Assembly (NCBI GenBank): GCA_019022495.1
Contig: JAFEKR010000002.1
Span: 4,092,001 to 4,156,000, forward strand
Length of the DNA: 64,000 nucleotides
Reading direction: 5' to 3'
Origin: Epichloe hybrida
Lineage: Eukaryota; Ascomycota; Sordariomycetes; Hypocreales; Clavicipitaceae
The notes beneath the pieces are model-generated. The model worked only from the letters and a program-made list of their open reading frames with translations, did not search any database and was not told where the DNA came from. The position numbers and the translations under genes are program-made. Shown here in pieces: positions 20,748 to 33,380 of the stretch. Each line of letters begins with the position of its first letter. The first letter of the stretch is position 1.

Positions 20748-21447
20748 ATGTCGTCATCCATCAATATTCCAGCTGGGCGGTCCTCGGCGTCATCCTCTGC
20801 ATTCCACTCATCGTCGTCCAAAGCTCTAGCCAGCTCTTCCATGAGCTCTTACTCAAGCTCTCCTTCAAACTCGTCTCCTTCCACCAGCCCGAATACCAGG
20901 GTGCTACATGCCCGACGACGCAGTCTATTGAGTAAGTTATAGCTCAGCTGGCTTTCACGGACAACTGCATCCAAGACCATGCAATATACCATCTTTCTAC
21001 CACGCTCCCAGATTTACATTTGCCACCACCGACCCAGTCTGAGTCATGGCCGATTACGAAAGCCTAAACTACTTTTTAGTGCACTGATTGACAACTGGAA
21101 CAGGTACTGCTCTATCCAAGCAAGAAAGCACCGTTATCAATATCGGAGACCCTGATGGACCACCTCGTCTGGTAAGTCGGAGTCAACACCTGCACTTCTT
21201 TGAGTCGAAAAGAGAAGCTAATAACATGACTAGATTTCCTACTTGTCTTCCAGCCAGGGGTTTGTCTGGAATCCAGGTAGATTCTTACCCCACACTTCCA
21301 AGCAGATGGTAGCTAACAGGGTGCACCTTAGAAATCTTCCTGCCCTCGTACGTCGACTGCGACTACGTCCCGCTCGAAAACACGCGTGAGCCGGTCCACG
21401 AAATCGTTCTCAGCGACGAAGAGTCCCGCCAGATGCTCCCACATTAA
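20748..21447 (+). CDS. Small serine-rich fungal protein of unknown function
   Basis: Four short exons, 20748-20931, 21104-21171, 21234-21276 and 21332-21447, give 136 residues. All introns have clean GTAAGT- or GTAGAT-type donors and AG acceptors, and all four phases fit. I do not recognise a named domain. The first 55 residues are about half serine (SSSS and SNSSPS patches) and likely disordered. They are followed by the basic stretch HARRRSLLS, then a conserved-looking compact tail: ESTVINIGDPDGPPRL, ISYLSSSQGFVWNPE and IFLPSYVDCDYVPLENTRE, ending in acidic SDEESRQ. The even spacing of aromatic and Asp residues in the tail, and the ability of four exons to splice into one frame, argue that it is a real gene. 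There is no signal peptide or membrane segment. Confidence 0.75.
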
Positions 21448-22498
21448 TTCGGCACCGTAGTGCTTGTCTATGAAACTTGAAATTCGGGGTCAGGGACCCT
21501 TATCCTCGGACACATTGGTTCGGACTCGGCTTCATGTACACTTCTGAGCCGGCCGCTGGCTTTCAACGTGGCGAGTTCTCGTTCAAATTTTGGCGTGCGT
21601 CAACACTTTCTCTTTCCGACTACACCTTTGTCGGCCTCTTCTTGACTTATTTCTTTTTCGATTTTGTAAATTTTCAACGGCGATGCAGACTTGTCAAGTC
21701 GTAATTCAGATTTGAGCCAAAGAAGCCAAGAAACGGGGATCGGGATTGGTATCTGCATCCTGGTCATCACCGCAGACCTTGAATTGAACCCTACTCCGAC
21801 CGGTGGTCTCTGCCTGGGGCTCGAGCTTTCAAGAACAAAGGCGCAGGTTCTTATGGACAGAAACGTGCAGTGAAACCTCTGTCATGACATATTTGCAGCA
21901 GCCAAGGCTTGGTTCTCGGGTAAGGCACGGCAGCTATAGTTTCACGGCTGAGGCTATACGGTGCAAAGGAGCTTTTGGAGTTTATTATTTGGTCTTATCG
22001 ATCTCTGTTTCTTTCTCGTCGATGCCTTGGTGTTCAAATAGGTAGACTACGTGTGTGTCTGCTCCAGCAGGAGCTAGGTTATAGAGCACACAGGTGTTTC
22101 TAGGCGTAGGAGATGAATTCACAGATTTGAATTTTTTCATCAAGAGCCTCTGTATGCCTTCTTTTGAGTGTAAACAAGCCATTTCTAACATGGATACAAC
22201 GCAGGCGGCAACTCCAGGCCCTACGCTGCTCGTAAGTCGAGAAGAGCATTTTGTTCCAGTGTCGGTGGGCTCACAGTGATGTACGTGTGATCATCAGCCC
22301 ACGTTGAACGTCGCGCCAATGTCAATATCCGCTCCTCTCAGACACCGGCCCGCCGCCCCACTCGTCTTATGGGCCCCCCCATCACGCCGCAACCCAAGTA
22401 AATAAACGAACCGACCAAGACAACCACGTCCTTGAACATCCAGAGCCCGCGACGATATTCAACCGAAACCCAATCTCGCTTGTAAATCAAATCAAACC
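21448..22498. other. Intergenic region downstream of the Ser-rich gene
   Basis: About 1 kb without a supportable gene. It should contain the 3' end of the preceding gene and the promoter of MIS14. No repeats or TACGGAGTA motifs were noticed. Confidence 0.45.
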
Positions 22499-23416
22499 AT
22501 GGATCCCGACTCGCAGGCCTCCCAAGTCCAGCGCCGCATCGAGCTCCAATCCCCCGAAGACCTAGCCTACCTCACCGCCAATGTGCGCAAAGCCGCGACG
22601 GCCCATCTCGACGAGGCCCTTCCCCGAATCGAGGGTCAGCGAGAGGACAAACTACGGGACGAGATTGCGGCGCTGGTAAATCAGGCATGTCAACTTGTCT
22701 GAAATGGTTTTGTCTTTTTTTTTTTTTTTTTCCTTTTTTTTCCCTTTTTTTTCCAACGAGCAAATTCTATGTACCCCATGCAAGCTATTCCACTCCCCCC
22801 TTCCCCTCACCCAAATCCAACTTGAGCCAAGCCATTGTAGCCAAGACCAAGTGATGATGCAAAGAAACGAAGAAGAAGGGAACGGAACACGGAACTGGGA
22901 ACTGAATAAAAAGAAAAAGCTAACAAGCAGCAGTACATAGACGAAACCTTCCACCTCTCCTCGGACAACCTCTCCATCAACGGCCTCCCCTTCACGTCCT
23001 CGCAGTACAAGTCGTTCACGACGTGCGCGCCGCAGGCCTACGAGCCGCTGGACACGCGCAAGAGACGGCGCGTAGCGGACCTCATCACGCAGGAGGAGAA
23101 ACTACTGGAGGAGGTGGCGGCGCTGAAGCGCAGTGTGCCCGCCCAGGCGGCCGTCGAGGCCGCGGCTCGCGTCGAGGCCGCCATCAGGCGGGACGAGGAG
23201 CTCGTCGGCCAGCGCAAGGGGCGCGTCGCGAGGGAGGCAGAGGAGCAGGCCGGCGCGGTGCTGTCGCCGGCGAGGCTGCAGAGACAGGACGCCGTGGAGA
23301 GCGCCTTCAAGGGCGCCGTGGAGGCCTTGGGCAGGCTGAAGAGGGACATGCCGGCCGTGGTGGCGAGGATGGAGAGGGCCAGAGTGGCGGGGGACTATGT
23401 TGGAAAAGCGAAGTGA
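22499..23416 (+). CDS. MIS14: Kinetochore protein Mis14/Nsl1 (MIS12 complex)
   Basis: Mis14/Nsl1 is one of the four subunits of the MIS12/MIND complex linking CENP-C and the inner kinetochore to NDC80. Exons 22499-22684 and 22934-23416 give about 222 residues, the usual fungal size. Conserved features are the N-terminal helix with ELQSPEDLAYL, the phrase ..ALVNQ/YIDETFHLSSDNLSING after splicing, and a long C-terminal coiled coil (residues 110-215) rich in Ala, Glu and Arg. The best-fitting intron begins GCATGT after CAG, so it is a GC-AG intron of about 249 bp; a GT donor at 22676 would delete the conserved VNQ. The intron has T-rich runs at 22711-22750. Exon 2 is markedly more GC-rich than its surroundings. 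The acceptor could also lie three bases earlier, adding one Gln. Confidence 0.82.
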
Positions 23417-24029
23417 TGGATTTGCTTTTCTTTCCTTCTTCTTTTTTTTTTTTTTTTTTTTTGCTTTTCGTATGTATTGGCATGTTTTGATGTTGGTATG
23501 GCGTTTGGGAGTAGGCACGGAAGTGAGCTCATGGATACCACTTTGATTTATCTATTTTTCTTTTCTTTCGAAAAAAAATAGGATCGATGGCTGTTCGATG
23601 TTATCGGTGTGTCGTCAACAAGAGACAAGATCACGAGGCTGCAAACAGGAACAATCAAAGTACACGGATAACAATACTGACGAGAAACTTTATGCATGTT
23701 TCTCAGTCGGCTATCGAATTTCCTGCCCATGTATGTGTGTTGAAACCGTCCCATGTCGACGGGACGAACCAAAGCCCTCACTTTGTATCTTTTGTTCGTT
23801 TTCTCCGCCTATTTTCCCTTCTTCCTTTTCTTTTTTATAGAAAAAAAAAATCTCAACTTTCTTCTTAATTGTTCTACTCCACAACGCGCCGCGCCAATCT
23901 ACACCAGTCCCAGTTATGTTTCGTCTTTGTCTTTTCTTTATTCACTTGTCGATTTTTCACCTGATCCGTTCTAGAACCGCCTTGACCTTCCCATTCAAAG
24001 CTGTCGAATGATGAAAATCATGCGTTTGG
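23417..24029. other. Convergent gap between MIS14 and SEC14
   Basis: About 610 bp of 3' flanking sequence for both genes. It contains T-runs (19 T at 23444-23462) and A-runs near 23570 and 23840. No coding region is evident. Confidence 0.5.
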
Positions 24030-25346
24030 TTATGCAGCCGCAGTCTCCTTGGCCTCGGCCTCGGGCTTGACCTCACCAGCAATAGGGGCAGGGGCAGGGG
24101 CAGTGGCAGTGGCAGGGGCACCGTCAGCCGTCTCGATTTTGGCGCCACTGTTCTCAATCGTCTTGTCGTCGGCCTTCTTCTCCCACCAGGCAGGTCGTAC
24201 CCACTGGGGGTCCCGCCATGGGCCAGCGTCACTGTTCTCACAGCCGCCCTCGCACTTACAGGTACCGCCAAACTCGACAGGCAAGCTCTCGGCGTCAACG
24301 TGCTTCATCAGCTCGTTCTTGTAGCCACTGCCCAGGATATGAATCTTCTTGACAGTGACGGGATCGAGCCAGCCCTTGACGACGCTCCACACAGTCGAGA
24401 AGCCCCAAGGCGCATTGATCAAGAACAACTTGCCCAATCGCTCGGGATAGTAGTTCTGTGAGATGACAGATGCCTGGCGTACATATGAGTAGACTGAGGG
24501 AACCTTGGTCAAGGTTACTCCCTTGAGGTCCATAACAGTGCAGCACGTCTCCAGGAGGGCTCCGGCCTTGCGGGAGCAGGCGGGCAGGCGGGGATCGGCA
24601 ACTCGCTCGTATTCGACGGCAAGGTTGGTCAACATGCGTTCGGCAGTGGTGATTTTGTACATGGCGGTCAAGTCGATGCCCCCCAGGGTTTCAATATAAA
24701 TGGGGCGCCCATCCTAGAAGAGAAGAACGTGTTAGTCGGCTGATTTCGTTCGCCATCTTGCGATTACCTGTATGTCCACCGTCAAGGACTGATCTTGTCT
24801 GTTTACCTTGTCCGTCTTGTGGTAGAACTGTTTGTAGTACTTGGCAATCTCGGCCTTTTCGGGGTAGTCCCAGACGGGGACAGTCTCGTCGAGATGGATA
24901 TCCGCTCGCCATTTCTCAGTATCAACGAACCTATTCCATTATGGCGGTTAGCAACGTCTGATGCCGCATTTCCGCCGGGATTGGATGTGACGTACATGGC
25001 CTTGGCCAGGGCGACATCCCACTTGCGAGCTCGCAGAAATCGCAGCTACGTAGTCGAAGATTAGTATGTGTCTCAGAATCACTGCAGGCCATCACTCCCC
25101 GCATTGCGTGTGCCACCAAAATGTAGCAGAAGCACAACGGGGGTGGCGCGAAAGCACGCAGATCAGGTTTCCCCGTACCAAAGTCAATGTGTCCAGACGC
25201 TCCTTGTACCCCTCAGCCTCGAGCATCAAGCGCAGTTGGTGAAGCTGAGCAATCTTCTCCGGGGTAAGATGGCCAGCATGACCGTCCTGTGGCTCGGCTG
25301 CCGTCGCAGGGAAGTCATAGTTGTCGTACTTGGAAACGGTATCCAT
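24030..25346 (-). CDS. SEC14: Sec14-type phosphatidylinositol/phosphatidylcholine transfer protein
   Basis: Sec14 exchanges phosphatidylinositol and phosphatidylcholine and supports PI4P-dependent vesicle formation at the trans-Golgi. Minus-strand exons are 25346-25179, 25045-24996, 24930-24807 and 24713-24030, giving 341 residues; all phases agree. The CRAL-TRIO-N helix bundle carries LRFLRARKWDVALAKAM. The CRAL-TRIO pocket includes DGRPIYIETLGGID, MDLKGVTL, YYPERLGKLFLINAPWGF and HILGSGYKNEL. After the domain comes the fungal Cys cluster GGTCKCEGGCENSDAGPW. The tail beyond yeast Sec14 is a Lys/Glu then Ala/Pro low-complexity stretch (ATATAPAPAPI), coded by tandem GGCAGG-type repeats that could vary between strains. 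It is divergent to the DUF155 gene. Confidence 0.95.
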
Positions 25347-26130
25347 TGGTGGGGGGATGAGGCTTTTGCGGTAAATGACGTTTTCTGAAGGGGAAACGTA
25401 GGCACAAAGTAAACAAATCGATGTCTGGGAGCTGGCCCGGATGGGAAGACTCGATGACGGTTCCTGCAAAGTAAAGCTGGTGACAGGGACTGTAGGACAC
25501 GATGAGGAGAGAAAAGAGAGGAGAGGAGAGGAGAGGAAGGGGAGAAGGCGATGTCGAAAGGGAGGCGAGATTGGAAAAGTGCACGATGCAATATGTAGCG
25601 GAACAACAAGGTCGGTCTCTGGTGGAATGGCAAAGGGCCAAGGGCGAATTGGCGGTGTTGTTGGTGTTGTTGGGGTCGCTAAAAGCTTCCCTGCCAGATT
25701 CCCTCGCAGGCTCTCCACCGGTAACCACTGGAGCACGCCCGCGACCAATCATCAACGTGGCACTTCTGCACTGACGCAACCCCGGCAATAGCCCAGATTG
25801 GCTGGCTAAGTCAGCACAGCATTGGTCGTGTCACATGGTGATAAGATAGGCCAGAAACCTTTACAGAAGTTGTCCAATAGAGGTTGTCCAATGGAGCTCC
25901 AAAACGGTGCTGCCAACAATGGCGAGAGCCGTCTGAGCACCGTGCCTCGTTTTGTTGTTGTTGTTGTTGTTTTTTTGTTTTTTTTTGTTGCTATTTTATT
26001 CAATCCTTTTCAGCCTTGAACATCTCAATACCTTGTCATTAGACCAAAAAAAAGATTTCCCAACAGCTTCTGCAACGCCCCGAAATATTACCAGCTGAGA
26101 CCAGCACCAGCCCATGGCTCCAACCACATC
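25347..26130. other. Divergent promoter region of SEC14 and the DUF155 gene
   Basis: 784 bp between two divergent start codons. It has a purine-rich plus-strand patch (AGAGG repeats, 25502-25545), read as CT-rich leader for SEC14. TTG repeats and T-runs lie at 25950-25990, in the leader of the plus-strand gene. Open frames spanning the AG-rich patch are low-complexity and are not called. Confidence 0.5.
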
Positions 26131-27405
26131 ATGATGAGGCACCCTCCGCAACGGACGACGCTCAACGTTGTCACCCGACACATGCACAGCTCCGTCGTCA
26201 CCAGCCGACGACCCCGACCCCGACGCTCATTCCACCTCACCACACCAGCGAGCCTCCCTCGAAAACGACACTTCTTCACCTCCAACCCGTTCCTATCCAA
26301 CCAGCCCTCTGACGACTCGTCCAAGCCCTCCTCCACAGGCAATCCCCGTCCCCAAGACCACGCCGCCAGCGTCAAGCGCAAACCGAGCCGGTCTGCCACC
26401 GCCAAAACTTCCCTCCGCCGCGTCGCCATCATCGCCCAGCAGCCGAAGCGCACGGGGGACAAGGCCAGTGCAGAGACGGACGACGACCCATCCACCACCA
26501 TCAGCGCAACATGCGTAGCCGAGTCGTTCAACATGCCCCTGGTGGTGGAGATTCTCTCGTCGCACGGGTTCGCCATCGACCCTGACAACACGGGCTTCGA
26601 CGCCAGCGAGGTGGTGCACGCCAAGGGCGTCAACGGCGGCGACATCTTCGTGTTCCCCTCGGGAACCATCGTCACCTGGTCGTTGCCGCCGGACGTGGTG
26701 ACGAAGCAGATCCTCCGCGCTGCCCAAGATGCCCATCCCCCGGAGCTCCGCGAAGTAGAGGACCTCGACTTCGTAGCGGATGTCTCGCGCGCCGAGAGCA
26801 CCATGAAGGGAGACATGGTCGTCCTCGGCACGCGGAGGGAGCACAAGGACGGCGACACGCTGGACACCACGCTCGCCAAGATCACCTTCTCGTCCGGCCT
26901 GGCCCGCAGCACGAAACTGGCCGTTCTGGAGAGCGCCTTGACGGCTTACTTTGAGAGCACGCGCAACATCCCCGCCATCCTGTCCCGGGGGTCCGGCCTT
27001 CCCCTCGGTCGCAAGTTCATCCTGCAAAAGACGGGCGAGCTGCTGAGCCTCCGTGCCCGACTGAACCACTACTCCGAGCTGACGGATTCTCTGCCCGACA
27101 TCTTCTGGGACAGCAAATCGGAGCTTGGTCTGGAAGGCTACTACGACCAAGTCGGCCGCGCATTGGACGTCAATGTTCGCATTCGCACTCTGAACCAAAA
27201 GATGGATTACGCGCAGGAGATTGCGACCGTCTTGCGGGAACTGTCTAGCGAGCAGCACGGCACGCGACTCGAGCTGATTATTATCTTATTAATCGCCGTC
27301 GAGGTGGTGTTTGAGCTGCGGAGGATCATACTGGAATGGGGTCACGAGAGGGAGGTGACGCGCGCTGCCAAGGCCGCAAATGAGATGGCCGTGGTGCCGT
27401 CATGA
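26131..27405 (+). CDS. Mitochondrial DUF155/RMD1-family protein (MRX10/RMND1-like)
   Basis: A single exon encodes 424 residues. The first 60 are rich in Arg, Ser and Thr with few acidic residues, typical of a mitochondrial presequence. The DUF155 domain spans about residues 150-390, with GGDIFVFPSGTIVTW, VVLGTRREHKDGDTL, KLAVLESALTAYFEST and LPDIFWDSKSELGLEGYY. A single hydrophobic segment (LELIIILLIAVEVVFEL) near the C-terminus fits the inner-membrane anchor of the family. In yeast the mitochondrial member is YDR282C/Mrx10, and the human relative RMND1 supports mitochondrial translation; Rmd1 and Rmd8 are other relatives. The targeting signal favours the Mrx10 branch, but the assignment within the family is inference. 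Two ATGs stand in tandem at the start. Confidence 0.85.
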   Translation: MMRHPPQRTTLNVVTRHMHSSVVTSRRPRPRRSFHLTTPASLPRKRHFFTSNPFLSNQPSDDSSKPSSTGNPRPQDHAASVKRKPSRSATAKTSLRRVAIIAQQPKRTGDKASAETDDDPSTTISATCVAESFNMPLVVEILSSHGFAIDPDNTGFDASEVVHAKGVNGGDIFVFPSGTIVTWSLPPDVVTKQILRAAQDAHPPELREVEDLDFVADVSRAESTMKGDMVVLGTRREHKDGDTLDTTLAKITFSSGLARSTKLAVLESALTAYFESTRNIPAILSRGSGLPLGRKFILQKTGELLSLRARLNHYSELTDSLPDIFWDSKSELGLEGYYDQVGRALDVNVRIRTLNQKMDYAQEIATVLRELSSEQHGTRLELIIILLIAVEVVFELRRIILEWGHEREVTRAAKAANEMAVVPS

Positions 27406-28126
27406 TGAGTTGAGAACATGTGTGTATATATACATGGTGCTGGACCGTGTTGGGTATTTTTTTTTTTTTAAAAAAAAAAAAAAGAGGAATTGGCAAAGGC
27501 ATAGGCATACATATCTATTTCAATGATACCCTTACCTACTCTACTCGAGGATGCCTAGTTGTTTCCCCACAAGTCCATATGATGGTGTGAGTAAAATTCT
27601 GTCCGGCACAGTATCAAGATTACTCATGTCGCCAGCAAACACACACGCACACGCACACGCACACGCGTGTTTGGCTCTATACGGCCGCGAGCCCACTCTC
27701 TTCCCATTATTCAATGGCCGCAAAAGGCTGCTGCTGTACAGATTTTCCTCCTTGATGCATAGAAAGTCCAACTTGCCCTCACTACTCATCCGCCTCTCTC
27801 ACTTGTTTGCCATGGGGAGAACATCCAGCTTGTCCCTCTCCTTTCTTGCCCAGAGCTGGAAAATACACCGTCCCAATCATTGGTGGCTTTTGACTCCTAG
27901 ATGCGCCATGTCCTTGCACGAACAAAAGAGAGAATACAAAAAAAAAAATTTCAAAATGAAAGGAAAAGAGGTTGGGAAGAACAAAGGAACCTTTTTTTTG
28001 GGGTAGCCCATGAACAACAACAGTTTCCACACAGCTTGCTCCAGTCCTTTGTTTTCCACACGCCTCGTTCATGTTTTCCAAGCCTCGCATCAAAACGTCC
28101 AGACCTTCCTTTTCCCTCAAGAATAA
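27406..28126. other. Convergent gap with T/A homopolymer and CACACG microsatellite
   Basis: The 3' flank of the DUF155 gene holds a T-run passing into an A-run (27458-27484), which could form a hairpin in the transcript. An (ACACGC)n repeat lies at 27638-27667. The rest is 3' flank of the Q-rich gene on the other strand. No gene is supported. Confidence 0.55.
27638..27667. repeat. (ACACGC)n microsatellite
   Basis: About four ACACGC units following a short AC run, in the convergent gap downstream of the DUF155 gene. Confidence 0.9.
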
Positions 28127-31073
28127 TTACAGTTCAGGTTTTGGTACAGGTTGCTGCGCGGGCTGCTGTTGTTGTTGCTGTTGTTGTTGTTGAGCCTGTC
28201 CAGCCCCAGGAATAGGGGGCACAGGAACAGGCGTCACTTTTGATGGTGGCATGAATTGTGGTCCTGGCGTGGGAGTTCCGTTCATCCCTTGCCTTTGTCC
28301 AACAGGTGTCTGTGGCTTCTGCTGGCTCATGGCATCGGCTCGGGCGGCCGCAATTCTGTTCACGTCAGCATTGACACCGTAACCCGTGCCCATGCCTGCG
28401 TAGCCTGGCTGGGACACTTTGTCACCAAACGTCGCGGTCCGTTCCTGTGCGGCGACTCGAGCCTTGGCTTGATCCAGTATTCGCTGCTGCTGGTCTTCCG
28501 GTATCACAGTGTGATACCCAGTCAGACCTGGTGATTGGCTGTATTGTGCATGTTGTCCCGGGTTGCCGGCGTTTCTATTCATCTGGGGTGTGCCTTGTCC
28601 GGGTGTTACAAATCGTTGACCCTGTTGCATGTTGGGGGGGGCATACGCATGCCGTGGGGCAACTTGAGGTGACATGTTCCTTGGTGGCATGCCCCCGCCA
28701 TTAGTGTACGCGCCGTAGTTGGGTTGGCCCGGTGTTCCAGGCTGTTGCTGTTGTTGTTGTTGTTGTTGTTGTTGGTGCTGGAACGACTGCTGATATTGGA
28801 AACGTGCCGCCGCGTTCGGTGTTGCTTGCTGTTGAAGCTGCCCGTACTGTGGTCGCTGCTGGTTGGCATACTGAGGCATGTTTTGATGGCCGTAAGGGGT
28901 TTGCGATTTGGCCAACTGCGCCGCGTACTGGTTGGAATATCCGTTGGGGCGAGTGTACTGGTTCGGCTGTGGTGGTCTGGGTTGCTGAGCAGGACTGCCC
29001 GTAGTTCGAGGCTGTTGGTAATTCGGGGTTGGCATGGACCGGAAGTACTGCTGTGGATTAGACGGGGTTCTTGCCGGCGTAGCGTACTGGTTCGGGTGCT
29101 GATACTGGTTTCCATAGGGGGTAGAAATGCTGGCTGAGCGCTGCGAAGGTGGGCGGGCGCTCGCCTGCGTGGCTTGGGCAGCTGCCTGCTGCTGCTGCTG
29201 TTGCTGATGTTGCTGCTGCTGCTGGGCTTTGATGCGAGCTTGGACACCAGCGTCATCCTCTTCCATGACGCCCCGAAATTGGTCGGTATGGATTTGTATC
29301 TTTGTGCTGATGAGCAAGTCATCGAGTTGGTCTCCATTGAGCTTGGCCACGGCGTAAGGGGGTAGTGTCTTGATGATCAGGGCTAACTGCGCCTTGAGCA
29401 TCTCGTATGTGGCCTGCTCTTCCTCGGAGGGTTGGTGGGGTCCTGAATTAGCGAGCATATCTCCGTTAATAGGGTCGCTGGATTGACGGTTTTGAGAGTT
29501 GGGAAGCGTCAGGTTGCGTATGCGCTGGTAGGAAGCCAAGGTCTCGATCATGTCCGTGACTTCGTCCAGAATGTCATCAACCTCCTTTTCATCATCATCT
29601 CGCTTGGAACCTATAGCATCTTCAAGTGAAGGATCGACGGTGGTCTCGTCCCAGTTGTCGATGGCCTCCTGGACCCCTGCTTCGTCAAGCTCTTCGAATT
29701 TGACTTCAGGCCTAAAGATATCTACACCCGCAAGATCTTCATAGTACTCAACCTCAACCATCCGCTGGAAACTCCGTGAGCCACTTTTCTGCCACCACAT
29801 TCGCCCGGCAGTGTCAGCGGATATCACAGCCGCCGAGTCATCCTTGCACGGAGCGAAACTGGAAAAGGCACCTCGGAACAGAGACTCAATTTCCGAAGTT
29901 TCTAGCTCTGAGCTGGAGGGTCTCTTGCCAGCAAGGCTCTGAGCCCGCTCTCGTTGTTTGGTTTTGGTTTGATGGGAGGGTGTGGCATTGCTGTAGTCGA
30001 GATAGTGGCCAGCTGAGAGTTTGGTGTTGAAATAGCAGTTTCCGCGGTACTTGGCCGTGTTTTCCAGTTGAGGATGATAGAAGTCCAGCGTATTACCCTT
30101 TGCTTGAGTCTTTGGCTGCTTTGGCGGTTGCAACGGAGGGAGTGGTCGTGGGGCACTGAATAATTCACCCAGGGTTTGTGTCCGTTCTTGCGCGTTACTT
30201 GGAATCACCCGGGAGAAGCTGACCCCCGGTGGCAGCTTGAAGTCTGTCGGGTCAATGTCTTTCGACAAGGGTAAGCTGGAAAAGAGGCGTCGCTCTTGCG
30301 GTGCGTATCCAACAACAGACAAGATGGCTTGGCTTTTACTAGAAGCGGATTTGGAGCCTTCACCCCTAGGCAATAGCTCGGCGGCAGGTGTCTCGGGGTA
30401 TGCCTTTTCGCGTGCGAAGATGGTGAGGGCTTGATCTTTGAACCCGTTTATGCGTGCGGCAATCTTCTGATCAGCCATGCCGCCAGACTCGTCAGGAACC
30501 TTGGCCCTGATTTCTGACAGAGCAGCTTCGGCGACAGAAACAATGTCGGAAGCCAAGTGCTCCATATGTGTGTACGCATCGGCCGCAATCTTGTCCGATA
30601 TTGACTTCAACGTTGGCGGTTCTGATGACTTTTGTCGCTTTGTTTCAGGTTCGTCTGCAAAGTGAGACTCCTCCAGCGGGCGTTTGAGGATGGATGGCTC
30701 GATGTCGATGCTACGAATGGATGATCAGCCATTGCTTAAGATGATTGTTGATGAAAAAAAAAAAAAAAAACAACAGCAGAACGGAAGGGGAGGAACTAGA
30801 TCAGGATCGCGCGACGTAGGTTCCGCGGCTGATGGTGCGCAAAAAGAATGTTTACCTCTTTAAAACTTCAAAATAGTTCTTTATTAGATCCTTTTGTTTC
30901 CCTGCAGCCCATGAGTGGGGTGCAGTTGGCTTCGGTTCCTCTACACCAGTCATTGCCTCCGCGCCGTCTTCTTCGCTGTCGCGTTTTCGCTTACCAGGGA
31001 CGGCGAGATGACCATTATCATCACTCATGGGCGTCGGTGCGCCATTCGCATCGACAGGCGTGGGCTGCGCCAT
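28127..31073 (-). CDS. Large glutamine-rich conserved fungal protein, probably nuclear; function not recognised
   Basis: Minus-strand exons 31073-30856 and 30710-28127, with a GTAAAC...TAG intron of 145 bp, give 933 residues. I cannot name the family. The N-terminus has a bipartite basic motif (GKRKRDSEED), then SWAAGKQKDLIKNYFEVLKR and EPSILKRPLEE. A conserved-looking middle (residues 190-420) includes LPPGVSFSRVIPSN, GNTLDFYHPQLE, YRGNCYFNTKLSAGHYLDYS and GRMWWQKSGSRSFQRM. An acidic helical part has DDILDEVTDMIETL and IIKTLPPYAVAKLNGDQL. The last 370 residues are low-complexity Gln, Asn, Pro, Tyr and Gly, with CAG/CAA runs at 28160-28190, 28741-28775 and 29188-29226. This architecture resembles transcription cofactors with prion-like tails, but that is only a guess from composition. 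Confidence 0.8.
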
Positions 31074-32042
31074 TTCTAAATCGTAGTCGAGCGTCTGGTG
31101 GTGATGGCTGGCCGCGTCTCGTCGCCTCGTCGCGATACGCGGTAGCAGTCGTGGAGAACAAATTGGTGCGACTTTAAGGCCCTCTCATCTAGGGTTGTCG
31201 AAACGGCCGCCTACATCCAACACAAAGGGTGCGATCAAGAGTCACGCCTGAAAAAAATGGCAATTCGAGAGCTTTGGAAGCAAATGACGCGATTTTACTG
31301 CTTCCAGCGAATGGCTGGCTATAGGGCGAAATGCAACAGAAGAGGCCACTGAGAAAGAATGTGTCGTGGGATCACCAAGTAGATACGATACGCCGGGCTT
31401 GCTTGGGTCCCACGCTAACACCAGAGAGGAAAAGCCAAACCTCTTCGCACGTGACCTGGGTCATCAACACCTCCAGGTTACTGTACAGCGGAGCCGCGAC
31501 GCCTGCATACTTCAGCTCCAGTCTTACCCAGCAAATGTGATGTGTCCGCTGGGAATCATTCGACATTGGTTCATCAATCCCATAAGAATGCTGCAAGCCA
31601 TCAAAATCGGAGAATGAGGAGTATCGTTATTCGCCACTATCCCGACCAGTTCAAGTTTAGTGAACCCCATTGTCCATCTTCCTGAACATAATGGCCTGTG
31701 TAGGTTCCCGGGGGAGTTCCGTGGGAGTTCCATGAGGGAGCATTACTGGCAGCGCTAGCTGTGGCTACTAAATGGCAATGGATGCGTGTCCGTGAACCGA
31801 CTTCCTAAGGTCTCAAATTGACACAACAAAGGACAGGCGCCAGAGGTTGAGAAATAATTTCTATTCTGTACTGTTACTTCTGATCCGTATTACTACATAA
31901 ACGAGCCTGTACAGCGACAACTTGAACAAGAGAAAATACATGCATGCAGTAAATGCAGGGCTCAACCATGAGCTACACCATCTTCTCCAGTTCTTGCGAT
32001 AAAGAGCTCAATGGCACATGTGCCATGTGGCTGAGTTACTAT
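31074..32042. other. Intergenic region between the Q-rich gene and PEP4
   Basis: About 970 bp serving as upstream sequence of the Q-rich gene and 3' flank of PEP4. Several short frames exist on both strands without recognisable domains. I see no TACGGAGTA motif and no repeat. Confidence 0.45.

Positions 32043-33380
<1,338 letters not shown>

Noticed and set aside
23023..23518. Alternative-frame open frames across the MIS14 second exon
   Set aside because: They arise from the high GC content of this exon; only the frame ending at 23416 joins to the conserved first exon.
26293..27258. 321-codon minus-strand open frame opposite the DUF155 gene
   Set aside because: It is the shadow of a GC-rich, intronless gene. 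The sense strand has recognisable family motifs and the antisense has none.
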